This document shows positions 41,956-50,703 of a stretch of 63,179 nucleotides of DNA, one piece after another (positions within the stretch are counted from its first letter, which is position 1; the number at the start of each line of letters is the position of its first letter). The notes below the pieces were generated by a model. It did no database searches and had not been told where the DNA came from. It was given only the letters and a program-made list of their open reading frames with translations. Origin of the DNA: Chloroflexota bacterium (lineage in GTDB: Bacteria; Chloroflexota; Anaerolineae; Aggregatilineales; Phototrophicaceae); the NCBI GenBank assembly GCA_026708115.1, contig JAPOVL010000053.1, positions 1 to 63,179 of the forward strand, written 5' to 3'. The translations under genes and the position numbers were made by a program.

Positions 41956-43140
41956 CTAACTGCCAGGCACCACCTGGCAGGCGCCCTGTTTCATGCAGGT
42001 CCAGGTCATATCGCCGCCATCCAGGTGCAATTGCAAATCCATGCCCTCCAGGACGGCAGCCATTGCAGAAACGTAAGGCGCGGAGAAGCTGGTACCGTTG
42101 AGCGCCTTGTAGCCGTTATCTAGAAAGGTGGTATGAACATCGCGACCGGGCGCCCAGATATCGCCGCCCTTGTTGCTAAAGCTGCTGCGCGCGCCGTTCG
42201 GATCAACAGCGCCGACGGCGACCACGTTCTCGTAACGCGCCGGGTAGCCTGGCGCGCTGCCGCCGCTATTGCCGGCCGAAGCGATTACGGTGACGCCCTT
42301 GTTGACGGCGTAATCGACGGCGTCTTTTGTCACCTGCGAGCCGACCATGCTGCCGAGCGACAGGTTCACAATATCGGCGCCTTCATCCGCGGCATAGACG
42401 ATACCGGCGGCGACATCCGCCATGGAGCCGCTGCCACCGGGTCCCAAAACGCGCACTGGCAAGATTGAAGCGTTGGGCGCGAACCCGGCGATGCCGATAC
42501 CATTGTCGATATTGGCGGCGATAATGCCGGCGACCGAACAACCATGCCCGAACACATCGTCCGGATCATCATCGTCATCCACAAAATCGTAGCCGTTGTC
42601 CAAGACGCGATCCTGCAAATCCTCATGGTTCATGCAGACGCCGGTGTCGATGACGGCCACCGTGACCGGTCGCAGATGATCCATTTCGTTCCAGGCGGTT
42701 TCGGCCTGAATATGCGGCAAAGCCCACTGACGATCGTAATCGGGATCGCTAGGGGGAATATCAAAGTTCACGCTGACAAAGAAGTCTTGCTCGATCAACT
42801 CGACATCGCTGTCGAAGGTGAAATTCATTCCGAAGCCGTCGGGCGGATCCACAACCCAGATTTCCAGTTCGTCAATGCGCTCGACGATGGCGGCGCCGAT
42901 ACGGTCGACGTATTCCCATTTCTCGCTTTCCGGCGTGTTGGGATCGTAGTGGATAACCCAATTGCCGGTCGGCTTGGCCTCATATACCGGCATTACGCGG
43001 GTACTGTCAGGCTCGCCCTTATTCGTGCCGCCGAGGATGAACTCTCGGGGCGGGAACTCGCTGGCAAAAGCCGGAAGCATGACTCCCAGCATCAGCAGCA
43101 GGGTCAGGCTCAGGATGGTCGCTCGTCTAATGCAAATCAT
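41956..43140 (-). CDS. Secreted subtilisin-like (S8) serine protease
   Basis: A 394-residue exported protease. A signal peptide (1-27, ending AFAS) and an inhibitor-I9-like propeptide (about 55-120) precede the S8 domain. The catalytic triad is Asp165 (VIDTGV), His199 (GHGCSVAGI) and Ser351 (GTSFSAP), with oxyanion Asn291 (SAGNSGG). The mature domain ends about 40 residues after the catalytic serine, which is short but complete. It converges with the sigma factor gene across a two-way terminator. It is probably an extracellular nutrient or processing protease. Confidence 0.93.
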   Translation of the reverse strand: MICIRRATILSLTLLLMLGVMLPAFASEFPPREFILGGTNKGEPDSTRVMPVYEAKPTGNWVIHYDPNTPESEKWEYVDRIGAAIVERIDELEIWVVDPPDGFGMNFTFDSDVELIEQDFFVSVNFDIPPSDPDYDRQWALPHIQAETAWNEMDHLRPVTVAVIDTGVCMNHEDLQDRVLDNGYDFVDDDDDPDDVFGHGCSVAGIIAANIDNGIGIAGFAPNASILPVRVLGPGGSGSMADVAAGIVYAADEGADIVNLSLGSMVGSQVTKDAVDYAVNKGVTVIASAGNSGGSAPGYPARYENVVAVGAVDPNGARSSFSNKGGDIWAPGRDVHTTFLDNGYKALNGTSFSAPYVSAMAAVLEGMDLQLHLDGGDMTWTCMKQGACQVVPGS

Positions 43141-43180
43141 GGAGAATCCCTTCGTCTACATTATGAAGCTGCGTCTTCGA

Positions 43181-44815
43181 TCAGTAGGTCGAAATCCGTG
43201 TTTCTTTTGCCGTGATGAATTCAAGTAGCGCCGGAACGCCTTCTTGTGTACTCTGGATGCCGCGCTTGATCGCCGGGATAATCTGATCAGGCGATTCGAC
43301 GCGCTCGCCATAGCCGCCGAAGGCTCTTGCCATGTCCGCGTAATGACCGGAGATGTCGGTACTGCGAAACTTTTCGGTGGACACGGGCATAATCGGAATC
43401 TCAATCGCCATTGAGAAGTTGTTGAAAAGCACTGACAAAATCGGGATTCTTTCGCGCACAGCGGTCTCGAAATCCATGCCGGTGAATCCGATAGCGGCAT
43501 CTCCCCATACATTAACACAGAGCGCATCGGGTCGGGCAAGTTTCGCGCCCATCGCCAGCCCGAGGCCGTAACCGAGTTGTGTCGTCTTGCCCCAACCAAG
43601 ATAGGTCAGCGGCGCGGCAGACTGCCAAAAGGGCGACAATTGGTCGCGCGGGCTGCCGGCATCGTGCGTGATGATCGTGTTCTTGACATCGACCGTGCGC
43701 AGCAGATCCCAGATGACGCGATAAGGCGACAACGGCGCCGCATCCGATGTAAGCTTCGGCATCCACTGAGCGAGCCATTCCGCCTTAATCGCAGCGATTT
43801 CTGCCGTGACGGCCGCCATGCGCGCTTCGGACGCGCCATGGGACCGAGCGCGAAGGGCATCCAGCAGCCCGTCCAGGATCAAGCGGGCATCGCCAACGAG
43901 GGCGATTTCCGCGGGCAGGTCTTTATTGATGTCGGCCGGATCGACTGTCGCGTGGATCACCCGTTTCCCGGCGGGAATCTTGATTCCAAAGTATGTTCGC
44001 GTGAAACTGCAGCCAATGCCGAAGATCAGATCCGCCTTGCCCAGGAAGTGATGCACCGGCTTGGGGATCGACCGTCCGCCGGAACCCAGGGCCAAGGGAT
44101 GATTTTCCGGGAAGGCGCTCTTGCCGCCCAAGCTCGTTGTCACCGGCGCGCCAAGCAACTCAGCCAATGCTTTCAGCGAATCCCAAGCCTTGGCGTAATG
44201 CACGCCCTGGCCCGCATAGATCACTGGACACTCGGCTGCCAGCAATGCCGCGGCCGCGGCTTCGATCGACGTGCCTTCTGGACCGTAGCGCAAGGCAGGG
44301 GCCGGCGTCGGTTCAAAGGAGTCGGCGATTTCCTCGGCAAACAAATCAGATGGGAATTCCACCAGCACTGGGCGCGGTCGGCCATTGCGGACTTGGGTAA
44401 AGGCGCGCCGCATCGCTTCCGGCACGGCTTCGGCCACGGTGACCTGTTCGCAGGATTTCGTCACCTGGCGATAATTCAGGGCGGAACTGAAGTTGGGCTG
44501 GATCTGGGCGATGCGTCGCGGATAGCCGGCCGGCAGCACGACGATCGGCGCGGAATCGTCAAAGGCTTGCGCGACGCCGCCGAAGGCATTTTCGGATCCC
44601 GGCCCGCTCTGCATGCAGAAGACGCCGATTTTTTCGCCGGAGGTCACGCGGCTCATCGCATCAGCCATGTGCAGTCCGATCCGTTCCTGTCGCACGATAA
44701 TGGGACGGATGTCCAGTTTTGCCGCGGCTTCAATCAACGGGTTCACCGGATAGGCGAACAGGTACTCGACCCCTTCCGCTTTGAGAACTTTGGCAACCGC
44801 ATCGGCCACTTTCAT
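43181..44815 (-). CDS. Thiamine pyrophosphate-dependent enzyme (acetolactate synthase-like)
   Basis: A 544-residue protein with the three-domain fold of the TPP family: an N-terminal Pyr domain with the catalytic Glu44 (RQERIGLHMADA), a central domain (about 185-320, GIGCSFTRTYFG, TVDPADINKD) and a C-terminal PP domain with the diphosphate site WGDAAIGFTGMDFETAVRERIPILSVLFNN. Acetolactate synthases, glyoxylate carboligases, benzoylformate decarboxylases and oxalyl-CoA decarboxylases share this layout. No ilvN regulatory subunit or ilvC is nearby, so a biosynthetic ALS is not assured. It is a single gene by spacing, with 226 bases to the nitrilase gene. Confidence 0.85.
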   Translation of the reverse strand: MKVADAVAKVLKAEGVEYLFAYPVNPLIEAAAKLDIRPIIVRQERIGLHMADAMSRVTSGEKIGVFCMQSGPGSENAFGGVAQAFDDSAPIVVLPAGYPRRIAQIQPNFSSALNYRQVTKSCEQVTVAEAVPEAMRRAFTQVRNGRPRPVLVEFPSDLFAEEIADSFEPTPAPALRYGPEGTSIEAAAAALLAAECPVIYAGQGVHYAKAWDSLKALAELLGAPVTTSLGGKSAFPENHPLALGSGGRSIPKPVHHFLGKADLIFGIGCSFTRTYFGIKIPAGKRVIHATVDPADINKDLPAEIALVGDARLILDGLLDALRARSHGASEARMAAVTAEIAAIKAEWLAQWMPKLTSDAAPLSPYRVIWDLLRTVDVKNTIITHDAGSPRDQLSPFWQSAAPLTYLGWGKTTQLGYGLGLAMGAKLARPDALCVNVWGDAAIGFTGMDFETAVRERIPILSVLFNNFSMAIEIPIMPVSTEKFRSTDISGHYADMARAFGGYGERVESPDQIIPAIKRGIQSTQEGVPALLEFITAKETRISTY

Positions 44816-45041
44816 TCGATTGTAATTCCTCTAATGCGCCAAAAGCGCAGAGCGAGAACCATTACCGATGTTATCATGCGTGCCATGACAGGTCAAACAT
44901 GATGATTATGGATATGCCCATTCGGTGGCGCACAAGGTTCCGCCTCCAATTCCTGAGCTCCAACGGTTAGCGCTAAATCCTTTTACGCAAGATGGGGCGA
45001 TTGCGTCGCAGTCAGCGTCAATCAGCAGGCTGCACCTCTGT

Positions 45042-45986
45042 CTAATCCAAACGCCGGCGATTCACTTCAAAGTTGAAGACATCGTCGCGCGCGTAATGCC
45101 CGGTGACGTCCAGGGTCATCTGTTCCTCCACTATGCGCCGCGGGTCGAGATCGGCGTAGATAATCGTTTCCTCGCCGGCAACCGGCTCCACCAGGTATTC
45201 GCCATCCGGACCGATGATGGCGCTGCCCCCATGTAATAGGAGCGACTCCGGTTGAGCGCGCAAATCAGCGCTCAACTCGAGCTCTTCCGGCATATCGGCA
45301 ACCGGAAGTATGCTGCCAGCGGCCAGGACAAAGGCGCGTCCCTCAAAGGCATAATGACGGCTGGCGATCAGATGGCTCTCTTTGACAGCGGGCCAAAGCG
45401 CCACATGAATGAACTCATTGCTGAGATGCATGGCTTGCCGCGCATGCGGCATCCAATGTTCCCAACATATCAAACCGCCAACGCGACCGGCCGCCGTGTC
45501 CGCGGCCTGCAAGCCGGCGCCGTCACCCTGCGCCCATATCATCTGTTCGCTAAATGTCGGCCGCAGCTTGCGATGGTGATTTACCAGCTCACCGTCCGCG
45601 TCAATCACGAGCAGGCTATTGTAGAGGCTGCGATTGCCGCGTCCCTTGAGCACGCGCTCGTTGATGCCCAGCACCAGGACGACGTCAAGATCCTTGGCCA
45701 GCGCACGAATCCGCAGCAATTCCGGACCGTCGATCGTCATGCTGTTTTCGCAGAGTCGCGCATAGACGCTTTTGGTCGGCGCATGATCCCAGAGCGCGGC
45801 AGCGGGCGCGTAATCCAGCCAGGCCGGGTAACCGGGGAACCAGGTTTCGCCCAGCGTGATTAGCTGCGCGCCGTTGCGGGCTGCCTCCGCAATGAGCGCG
45901 CAGCCTTTTTCAAGGCATCCGGGCAGATCGTAGTAGGGAGCGCGGGCCTGAATGACGGCGGCTCTGATTGTAATCGACACCTTCAT
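45042..45986 (-). CDS. Nitrilase-family carbon-nitrogen hydrolase
   Basis: A 314-residue hydrolase with the C-N hydrolase catalytic triad Glu47 (LGETWFPGYP), Lys140 (HRKLRPTF) and Cys174 (GGLICWEHWMP). The IxWEHWMP context and the LGETWFPGYPAW start are those of true nitrilases (nitrile to acid plus ammonia) rather than amidases. It follows gatC by 33 bases on the same strand, so co-transcription is likely, although a functional link with glutaminyl-tRNA amidation is not apparent. Substrates may be aliphatic or aromatic nitriles. Confidence 0.9.
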   Translation of the reverse strand: MKVSITIRAAVIQARAPYYDLPGCLEKGCALIAEAARNGAQLITLGETWFPGYPAWLDYAPAAALWDHAPTKSVYARLCENSMTIDGPELLRIRALAKDLDVVLVLGINERVLKGRGNRSLYNSLLVIDADGELVNHHRKLRPTFSEQMIWAQGDGAGLQAADTAAGRVGGLICWEHWMPHARQAMHLSNEFIHVALWPAVKESHLIASRHYAFEGRAFVLAAGSILPVADMPEELELSADLRAQPESLLLHGGSAIIGPDGEYLVEPVAGEETIIYADLDPRRIVEEQMTLDVTGHYARDDVFNFEVNRRRLD

Positions 45987-46019
45987 TCCTTCCCAAGGAC
46001 TTTTGCCCGGTCTTCGGCC

Positions 46020-46322
46020 CTAGTCGCTGTCGAGAACCGCGCGCACGCGGAACTGCGCGCCATCGTCATCAGGCGCGTTCGCAATCACATCGTCCAGCGG
46101 CAAGGCCTGACCCGCCAAATCCCGGCGCAATACGTTCGTTAAGGGCAAGACCGACGAGGTCGGATCGATATGTGATGTATCCAGTTCTTCGAGCTTCTGG
46201 AAGTAACCCAGTATCGCGGACAACTGCCGCTGATAGAGCTGGACATCTTCGTCGCTCAGATCAAGGCGAGCCAAATCGGCAATGGCGCGCACATCTTCCG
46301 CCGAAAGTAGCGACTCTGACAT
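46020..46322 (-). CDS. gatC: Aspartyl/glutamyl-tRNA amidotransferase subunit C
   Basis: A 100-residue protein: VRAIADLARLDLSDEDVQLYQRQLSAILGYFQKLEELDT is the GatC core, ending with the DPTSSVLPLTNVLRRD loop. In the GatCAB complex it links the amidase and the kinase-like subunits that convert Glu-tRNAGln to Gln-tRNAGln. gatA and gatB are not next to it here. A TACAAT with TGC before it on the minus strand (46384-46392) forms an extended -10 promoter about 62 bases upstream. The nitrilase gene follows 33 bases later. Confidence 0.93.
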   Translation of the reverse strand: MSESLLSAEDVRAIADLARLDLSDEDVQLYQRQLSAILGYFQKLEELDTSHIDPTSSVLPLTNVLRRDLAGQALPLDDVIANAPDDDGAQFRVRAVLDSD

Positions 46323-46383
46323 ATTATGTCCTCAACGCCGATAATCCAGATAGTGCCGCAAGTGTAACCTTGGAATCCACTAG

Positions 46384-46392
46384 ATTGTAGCA
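46384..46392 (-). promoter_or_regulatory. Extended -10 promoter of the gatC-nitrilase pair
   Basis: Read on the minus strand: TGC TACAAT, 62 bases before the gatC start. No -35 is evident. Confidence 0.4.
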
Positions 46393-46459
46393 TCAGAATA
46401 TTGGAAATCTCGAAAGCGCTCGCAGTTTCGTGTACACTCGAATCGGCGACTATCAATCC

Positions 46460-46552
46460 AAGCCGCTCGGCACGTAATCGGCGGATTTGGGCTACCGCGC
46501 TCACACAAAAAAACAAACCTGCTCGGCTACCGCAATACGCGGTCTATCAAAT
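46460..46552 (-). repeat. Dispersed hairpin repeat, copy F
   Basis: On the minus strand: the stem CCGC, loop GTATT, GCGG (46530-46542), then GAGCAGGTTTGTTTTTTTGT, GTGAGCGCGGTAGC and CGCCGATTACGTGCCGAGCG. It ends directly before the ribosome site of the next gene (46553). Confidence 0.75.
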
Positions 46553-46564
46553 AAGGAGTCGAAG

Positions 46565-47122
46565 ATGTTGGCGTCCGTTAATCGAGAGGAAGCGTTGCGG
46601 CTGTTAAAGGTGGAACATGCGGCTGTTTCCCGGTTGATCAATGATTTAACCGACGCAGAGATGACGCGCCGCGACACTATCCGATACGGCTTGTACGCCG
46701 ATCAGGAATGCTCCTTTAAGGATCTGCTTGCACATCTCATATGCTACGAAGCGCTAACGTTAGAGGCGATCGCTGCCTGGCGCGCGGGTGAAAAGCACTG
46801 GGTGATCGACGCCGTCGACGATGTCCGCGCCAGCCGAGACATTCACTATGGGGGAATCGCCGACCGCGCCCGCCTCAGCTTGGAGGAGCAGATTGACGAA
46901 TATCGACAGACGAGCGCGCGATTGGAATCGGCTCTGGCCGAAATGCTGGATGAGCAGTGGCGCGAACCGGCATTCTACCCGACGCGCGGGGGCGCGGACC
47001 TGGGCGGTATGATCGAAAGCATCATGGTTACGCCGCCTCGACCCATGTATCGGCACTTACCGGTCCACATTCCCGATAGCAAGGCTTACATCCGCAGTCT
47101 GCGCCAAAGCCGCGTAGCCTAG
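46565..47122 (+). CDS. DinB-like / ClbS-type four-helix protein
   Basis: A 185-residue helical protein. The pattern REEALRLLKVEHAAVSRLINDLTDAEM, then FKDLLAHLICYEALTLEAIAAW, is that of the DinB superfamily (ClbS/DfsB or maleylpyruvate isomerase-like), where the His of AHL and later histidines usually hold a metal. Of the usual three His, His68 is clear; the others are uncertain (His88 or His116), so metal binding is unproven. ATG 46565 has AAGGAG at 46553-46558, 6 bases upstream. It stands alone. Its likely role is detoxification or thiol-dependent chemistry, by family only. Confidence 0.65.
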   Translation: MLASVNREEALRLLKVEHAAVSRLINDLTDAEMTRRDTIRYGLYADQECSFKDLLAHLICYEALTLEAIAAWRAGEKHWVIDAVDDVRASRDIHYGGIADRARLSLEEQIDEYRQTSARLESALAEMLDEQWREPAFYPTRGGADLGGMIESIMVTPPRPMYRHLPVHIPDSKAYIRSLRQSRVA

Positions 47123-47160
47123 CCCTAATATAAGTCTCGTGCTGGACCGTCGACATGCTA

Positions 47161-47169
47161 TGATATAAT
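47161..47169 (+). promoter_or_regulatory. Extended -10 promoter of the LCP gene
   Basis: TGA TATAAT, a perfect extended -10, about 70 bases before the LCP start codon. Confidence 0.5.
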
Positions 47170-47239
47170 GCGCGTCTGTTTAACCGCGAGTAAACCGGCA
47201 CAGCAATTTCGAGCCGGCGCCGGCATAGGCTACTAAAGA

Positions 47240-48778
47240 ATGCGCATACCTGGTTGGCTATTGGGAATCGCGGGATTGCTCGTCCTGGTCCTCGGGACAG
47301 GCGTCTGCTCTCTAACTGCATTCAGCCTGACAAAACAGACGGCGATCGACTTGCAAGAAGTCGGTGATCCGTCGCTGACCTTGCGCTGCCTGATCACGGG
47401 CCAGTGGCCCTGTACCGACAATAGCGCGGTGGATCCATCGGCGCAAGGCAGCGCGCCGGTGCTGATATTGACGCCGCTCGTCACAGTTGTTCCGGTGACC
47501 GACTCCCAAAAAGATGATCCGCCGCCCGTCGTCACATCCTCTTTCAACCTGGTCGCCCCGGCAACAGCGCTTCCGCCGACCGACGCGCTGCCCGAACCTG
47601 ACTTGCCGATCATCACAGACCCCCGCCAGATTCGCATTCTGCTGCTGGGTATTGACCAACGCAGCGCCACCGGCGAATCCGGGCCATTCCGATCGGACAC
47701 GATGATCTTGATGAGCATTGACCCGGTGCGCAAAACGGTTGGCGTGCTGTCCTTGTTGCGCGACCTGTGGGTGACTATACCTGGATACGAAGCGAACCGA
47801 TTGAATACCGCCAATTTCATCGGCGATCGCGATGCCTACCCGGGCGGCGGCGGTCCCGCGCTGGCGATGGAAACGGTCGCGACGAATTTTGGGGTGAGCG
47901 TCGACAAATACATCTTGATTAACTTCGATGTGTTCACCACGATCGTCGATGTTCTGGCGCCGGATGGCGTGCCACTTACGGTGCGGGAGCATATAAACGA
48001 TCCGTTTTATCCCGACGCCGGCTACGGCATGATCCACGTCATATTCGAGCCTGGGGAACAGCGTCTGAATGCCGAGAGGCTGCTGCAATATGCCCGGACG
48101 CGCGCCACAGAGGGCGGCGACTTTGATAGAGCCAGGCGCCAGCAAGAGGTCCTGGACGCCGTGCGCGCGGAGGTGCTAAGCGCCGGCGGCATCGTCAACC
48201 TGGTTGCCAATGCGCCAGCATTGTGGAGCGAACTCTCAAACAGTTATCGCACAAATCTCGAGCTGAATGACATACTGGCGCTGGGTCAGCTGATGGGTCA
48301 GATCAAGCGCGAAGACATTCGCTTCGAGGTGGTGAACAATCTTTATGTCAACGATGGTCTGAGCCCGAACGGCGAATCGGTTCTGTTTCCCGATTACGCC
48401 GCGATCAGTGAGCTGATTCAGCGTACGTTTTATCCCCACATTCAGTTGTCGCCGGCCGAAATCAAAGCACGCGCCGATGCCGAGGCAGCGCCGATCTATG
48501 TGTACAACGGCACACAGATCTTTGGGTTGGCGGGCGCGACGCGCGAATGGTTGATCGCCAGGGGCGTTCAGGTGACCGGCGTAGGCAACGACACGCGCAG
48601 CGATCTGGAACGGACCGAGATTCGCAACTATGGCGGCCGCTATATCTGGACAGCCCGTTACATCGCGCAGTTGCTCGGCCTCCCCGACGAGCGGATTGTC
48701 CGCGCCGGCGACGGCCTGATCGCCGAGGGCGTCATGGTGGCGCTGGGAGAGGACGGGCCGGCGATTATCGAGGGGTAG
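47240..48778 (+). CDS. LytR-CpsA-Psr family cell-wall glycopolymer transferase
   Basis: A 512-residue membrane-anchored protein. An N-terminal helix (about 6-30) is followed by a Pro/Thr-rich stretch, the LCP domain (about 130-330: ILLLGIDQR, RSDTMILMSIDP, SLLRDLWVTIPGYEANRLNTANFIG, RTRATEGGDFDRARRQQEVL) and a LytR C-terminal domain (about 425-505, PIYVYNGTQIFGLAG). LCP enzymes move polyprenyl-linked glycopolymers onto the cell wall or other acceptors outside the membrane. The conserved Arg/Asp residues of the pyrophosphate site are in place. An extended -10 promoter lies upstream. It is not in a large glycan cluster here. Confidence 0.93.
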   Translation: MRIPGWLLGIAGLLVLVLGTGVCSLTAFSLTKQTAIDLQEVGDPSLTLRCLITGQWPCTDNSAVDPSAQGSAPVLILTPLVTVVPVTDSQKDDPPPVVTSSFNLVAPATALPPTDALPEPDLPIITDPRQIRILLLGIDQRSATGESGPFRSDTMILMSIDPVRKTVGVLSLLRDLWVTIPGYEANRLNTANFIGDRDAYPGGGGPALAMETVATNFGVSVDKYILINFDVFTTIVDVLAPDGVPLTVREHINDPFYPDAGYGMIHVIFEPGEQRLNAERLLQYARTRATEGGDFDRARRQQEVLDAVRAEVLSAGGIVNLVANAPALWSELSNSYRTNLELNDILALGQLMGQIKREDIRFEVVNNLYVNDGLSPNGESVLFPDYAAISELIQRTFYPHIQLSPAEIKARADAEAAPIYVYNGTQIFGLAGATREWLIARGVQVTGVGNDTRSDLERTEIRNYGGRYIWTARYIAQLLGLPDERIVRAGDGLIAEGVMVALGEDGPAIIEG

Positions 48779-48817
48779 TCGAGGCGAAGCGGCAAGCTCC
48801 GGATGCGCGGCCAACTC

Positions 48818-48826
48818 TGCTATACT
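48818..48826 (+). promoter_or_regulatory. Extended -10 promoter of the ATPase/PIN pair
   Basis: TGC TATACT lies 30 bases before the ATG 48857. It gives the pair its own promoter just after the LCP gene. Confidence 0.5.
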
Positions 48827-48856
48827 CTAGTTGACATGCAGCCGGGAGAGACCCTC

Positions 48857-50185
48857 ATGCTCCGCAACATTGCTTTGAAGAACTTCAAATGCTGGCAAGC
48901 GCTTGATATTAATCTGTCGCCAATTACGCTATTTTTCGGGACCAACAGTTCGGGCAAGACGGCTATACTGCAGTCCTTGCTTATGCTCAAGCAGACGGCG
49001 CGCGGATTCGACCCGGACCAGCACATTAACTTTGGCGGCGATAATGATTATGTCAAACTTGGCAGTTATCAGGATTTGGTCTATGAACATGATCTAGGCA
49101 AATGTGTGCGTGTTCGACTGAAGTGGGATACGTCTACAACCATCTATTTCGGGTCGCTAAACTTCGAACTCAATGAACGTAGGCTTAAGTCTATTAAATA
49201 TGAAGTAAGTTGGGGAATTGATGAGCGAATCTACATACAAGAATTGGCGTACGAAGTGGAATTGCTTGAAGCTCCGGCAGAATATGTCAAGATCTGGCAT
49301 GACGAAGAAAATCAATATCGAATGACGACTTCATTTGCGGAAAACGATCAAGATTACGAGACTATTGAGCCGCCAAGGAGTTGCTACATGGTACCTTGGA
49401 CCGCGAAATACGGACCGCACGAGGGGGACCGAATTTCGATACTCAATTTGAACAGCGAATTTGAAAAAAACATAGAAAAGATAACTTATATGGGGCCGCT
49501 GCGGGCGCGACCAGAACGACTCTATTTGTGGACGGGGGGTAGACCCGCGATTATCGAACCAGACGGCGCTAATACAATTCAATCACTGATCGCATCGCAC
49601 CGGGATGACGGAAAACTATTGTCCAACGTAGCCAAATATCTACAAGATATTAATTTGGTCGGCAGCTTCCAGGTCAAATCTATAGATCAAAACGAACAGC
49701 GGTACGAAGCCACCGCAACAATCGGCGGTATCGAGTCATCGCTGGCAGACGCCGGATTCGGTCTATCGCAAGTGCTGCCCGTGATCACCATGCTCCTTTC
49801 GGCGCCGGCAGGATCTATCGTCCTGCTGGAACAACCGGAACTGCACTTGCACCCCAACGCGCAGAGCGCGCTGGCCGACCTCTTGCTTCTTGCCGCAGAG
49901 CAACGCGGACTGCAGCTTATTGTTGAAAGTCACAGCGAGCATCTTTTGCGACGCTTGCAACGCCGGATTGCTGAAGAGAATCCTGAATTTGCAAACCCAG
50001 ACAATATCAAGATGTACTTCTGCCAGACTGGAGACGCGGGCGCGTCGATACGCGAAGTTGAAATCGACCGCTTTGGCCAGATCGCGAATTGGCCGGAAAA
50101 CTTCCTCGGTGATATCAGCGGGGATATCCACGGCATGAGCAAAGCGGGTTTTGAAAGACTTCATCGGGAGAGCGTTCGTGCCTGA
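48857..50185 (+). CDS. DUF3696-type AAA/ABC-class ATPase (candidate defence sensor)
   Basis: A 442-residue SMC/OLD-like ATPase. Walker A is GTNSSGKT (28-35), the signature is DAGFGLSQ (298-305), Walker B is VLLEQPE (322-328) with ELHLHP, and the H-loop is ESHSEH (357-362). The C-terminal segment VEIDRFGQIANWPENFLGD (402-420) is the DUF3696 hallmark. Between is a long insert (about 70-290). No TOPRIM domain is attached. ATG 48857 has GGGAGAG 6 bases upstream. The gene overlaps the PIN gene by 8 bases, so the proteins are made together. ATPase-plus-nuclease pairs of this kind act in anti-phage systems such as Septu and PARIS; that role is inferred. The DNA is AT-richer than its neighbours. Confidence 0.85.
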   Translation: MLRNIALKNFKCWQALDINLSPITLFFGTNSSGKTAILQSLLMLKQTARGFDPDQHINFGGDNDYVKLGSYQDLVYEHDLGKCVRVRLKWDTSTTIYFGSLNFELNERRLKSIKYEVSWGIDERIYIQELAYEVELLEAPAEYVKIWHDEENQYRMTTSFAENDQDYETIEPPRSCYMVPWTAKYGPHEGDRISILNLNSEFEKNIEKITYMGPLRARPERLYLWTGGRPAIIEPDGANTIQSLIASHRDDGKLLSNVAKYLQDINLVGSFQVKSIDQNEQRYEATATIGGIESSLADAGFGLSQVLPVITMLLSAPAGSIVLLEQPELHLHPNAQSALADLLLLAAEQRGLQLIVESHSEHLLRRLQRRIAEENPEFANPDNIKMYFCQTGDAGASIREVEIDRFGQIANWPENFLGDISGDIHGMSKAGFERLHRESVRA

Positions 50186-50648
50186 CATCGTCATTGATGC
50201 AAATGTTTGGATTGTCGCGGACAGATTGATAAGAGACGGATTAATAAAAGAAGAAGAAAATTGCATCAAAACATGCAGAGATTGGCTTAATCGATTTGTG
50301 AATAGCAATATTCGCTTGCTGGTAGATTGGAACTATCAAATAATCTCGGAGTACCGAAAAAACATCAGAAAAAACGGATTTACCGAACAGTTGTTAAACA
50401 GACTAGAGGCAGAATCAACTGCACGGCTTGTCGGAGTGCGCGTCGAATATGACAAGAATGGCCATGCAGTGCTGCCGGAGGGTGTTTTCCTAAGCGATCC
50501 AGCCGACAGGAAGTATGTAGCTGCCGCACTTGCGAGTGATCCAAACGCAACCATATTTGTCGCAACCGACCGAGGCTGGTCCCAAGACGAGTCGCAGCTT
50601 GGGAGAATTGGTTTGGAGATATATGATCTCTGTCCAGACTACAATTAA
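50178..50648 (+). CDS. PIN domain nuclease coupled to the ATPase
   Basis: A 156-residue PIN domain protein. The acidic site is visible: Asp7 (VIDANVWI), Glu58 (IISEYRKNI), Asp107/Asp110 (LSDPADRKYVAAAL) and Asp131 (ATDRGW). PIN enzymes are metal-dependent RNases or DNases, common as toxins and effectors. The start is GTG 50178, inside the 3' end of the ATPase gene (8-base overlap, stop at 50183-50185); an upstream ATG at 50151 exists but would overlap by 35 bases and its first nine residues are not PIN-like. It probably acts as the effector released or guided by the ATPase. Sequence is AT-rich. Confidence 0.85.
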   Translation: MPDIVIDANVWIVADRLIRDGLIKEEENCIKTCRDWLNRFVNSNIRLLVDWNYQIISEYRKNIRKNGFTEQLLNRLEAESTARLVGVRVEYDKNGHAVLPEGVFLSDPADRKYVAAALASDPNATIFVATDRGWSQDESQLGRIGLEIYDLCPDYN

Positions 50649-50703
50649 TCCGCAACGAACCGCGCCTAATCCTCCGCTCCATTACCCCCCATCCGGCGCA
50701 TTG

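Noticed and set aside
43577..44902. 441-residue plus-strand frame opposite the TPP enzyme
   Set aside because: Antisense shadow; the minus-strand gene has all TPP motifs.
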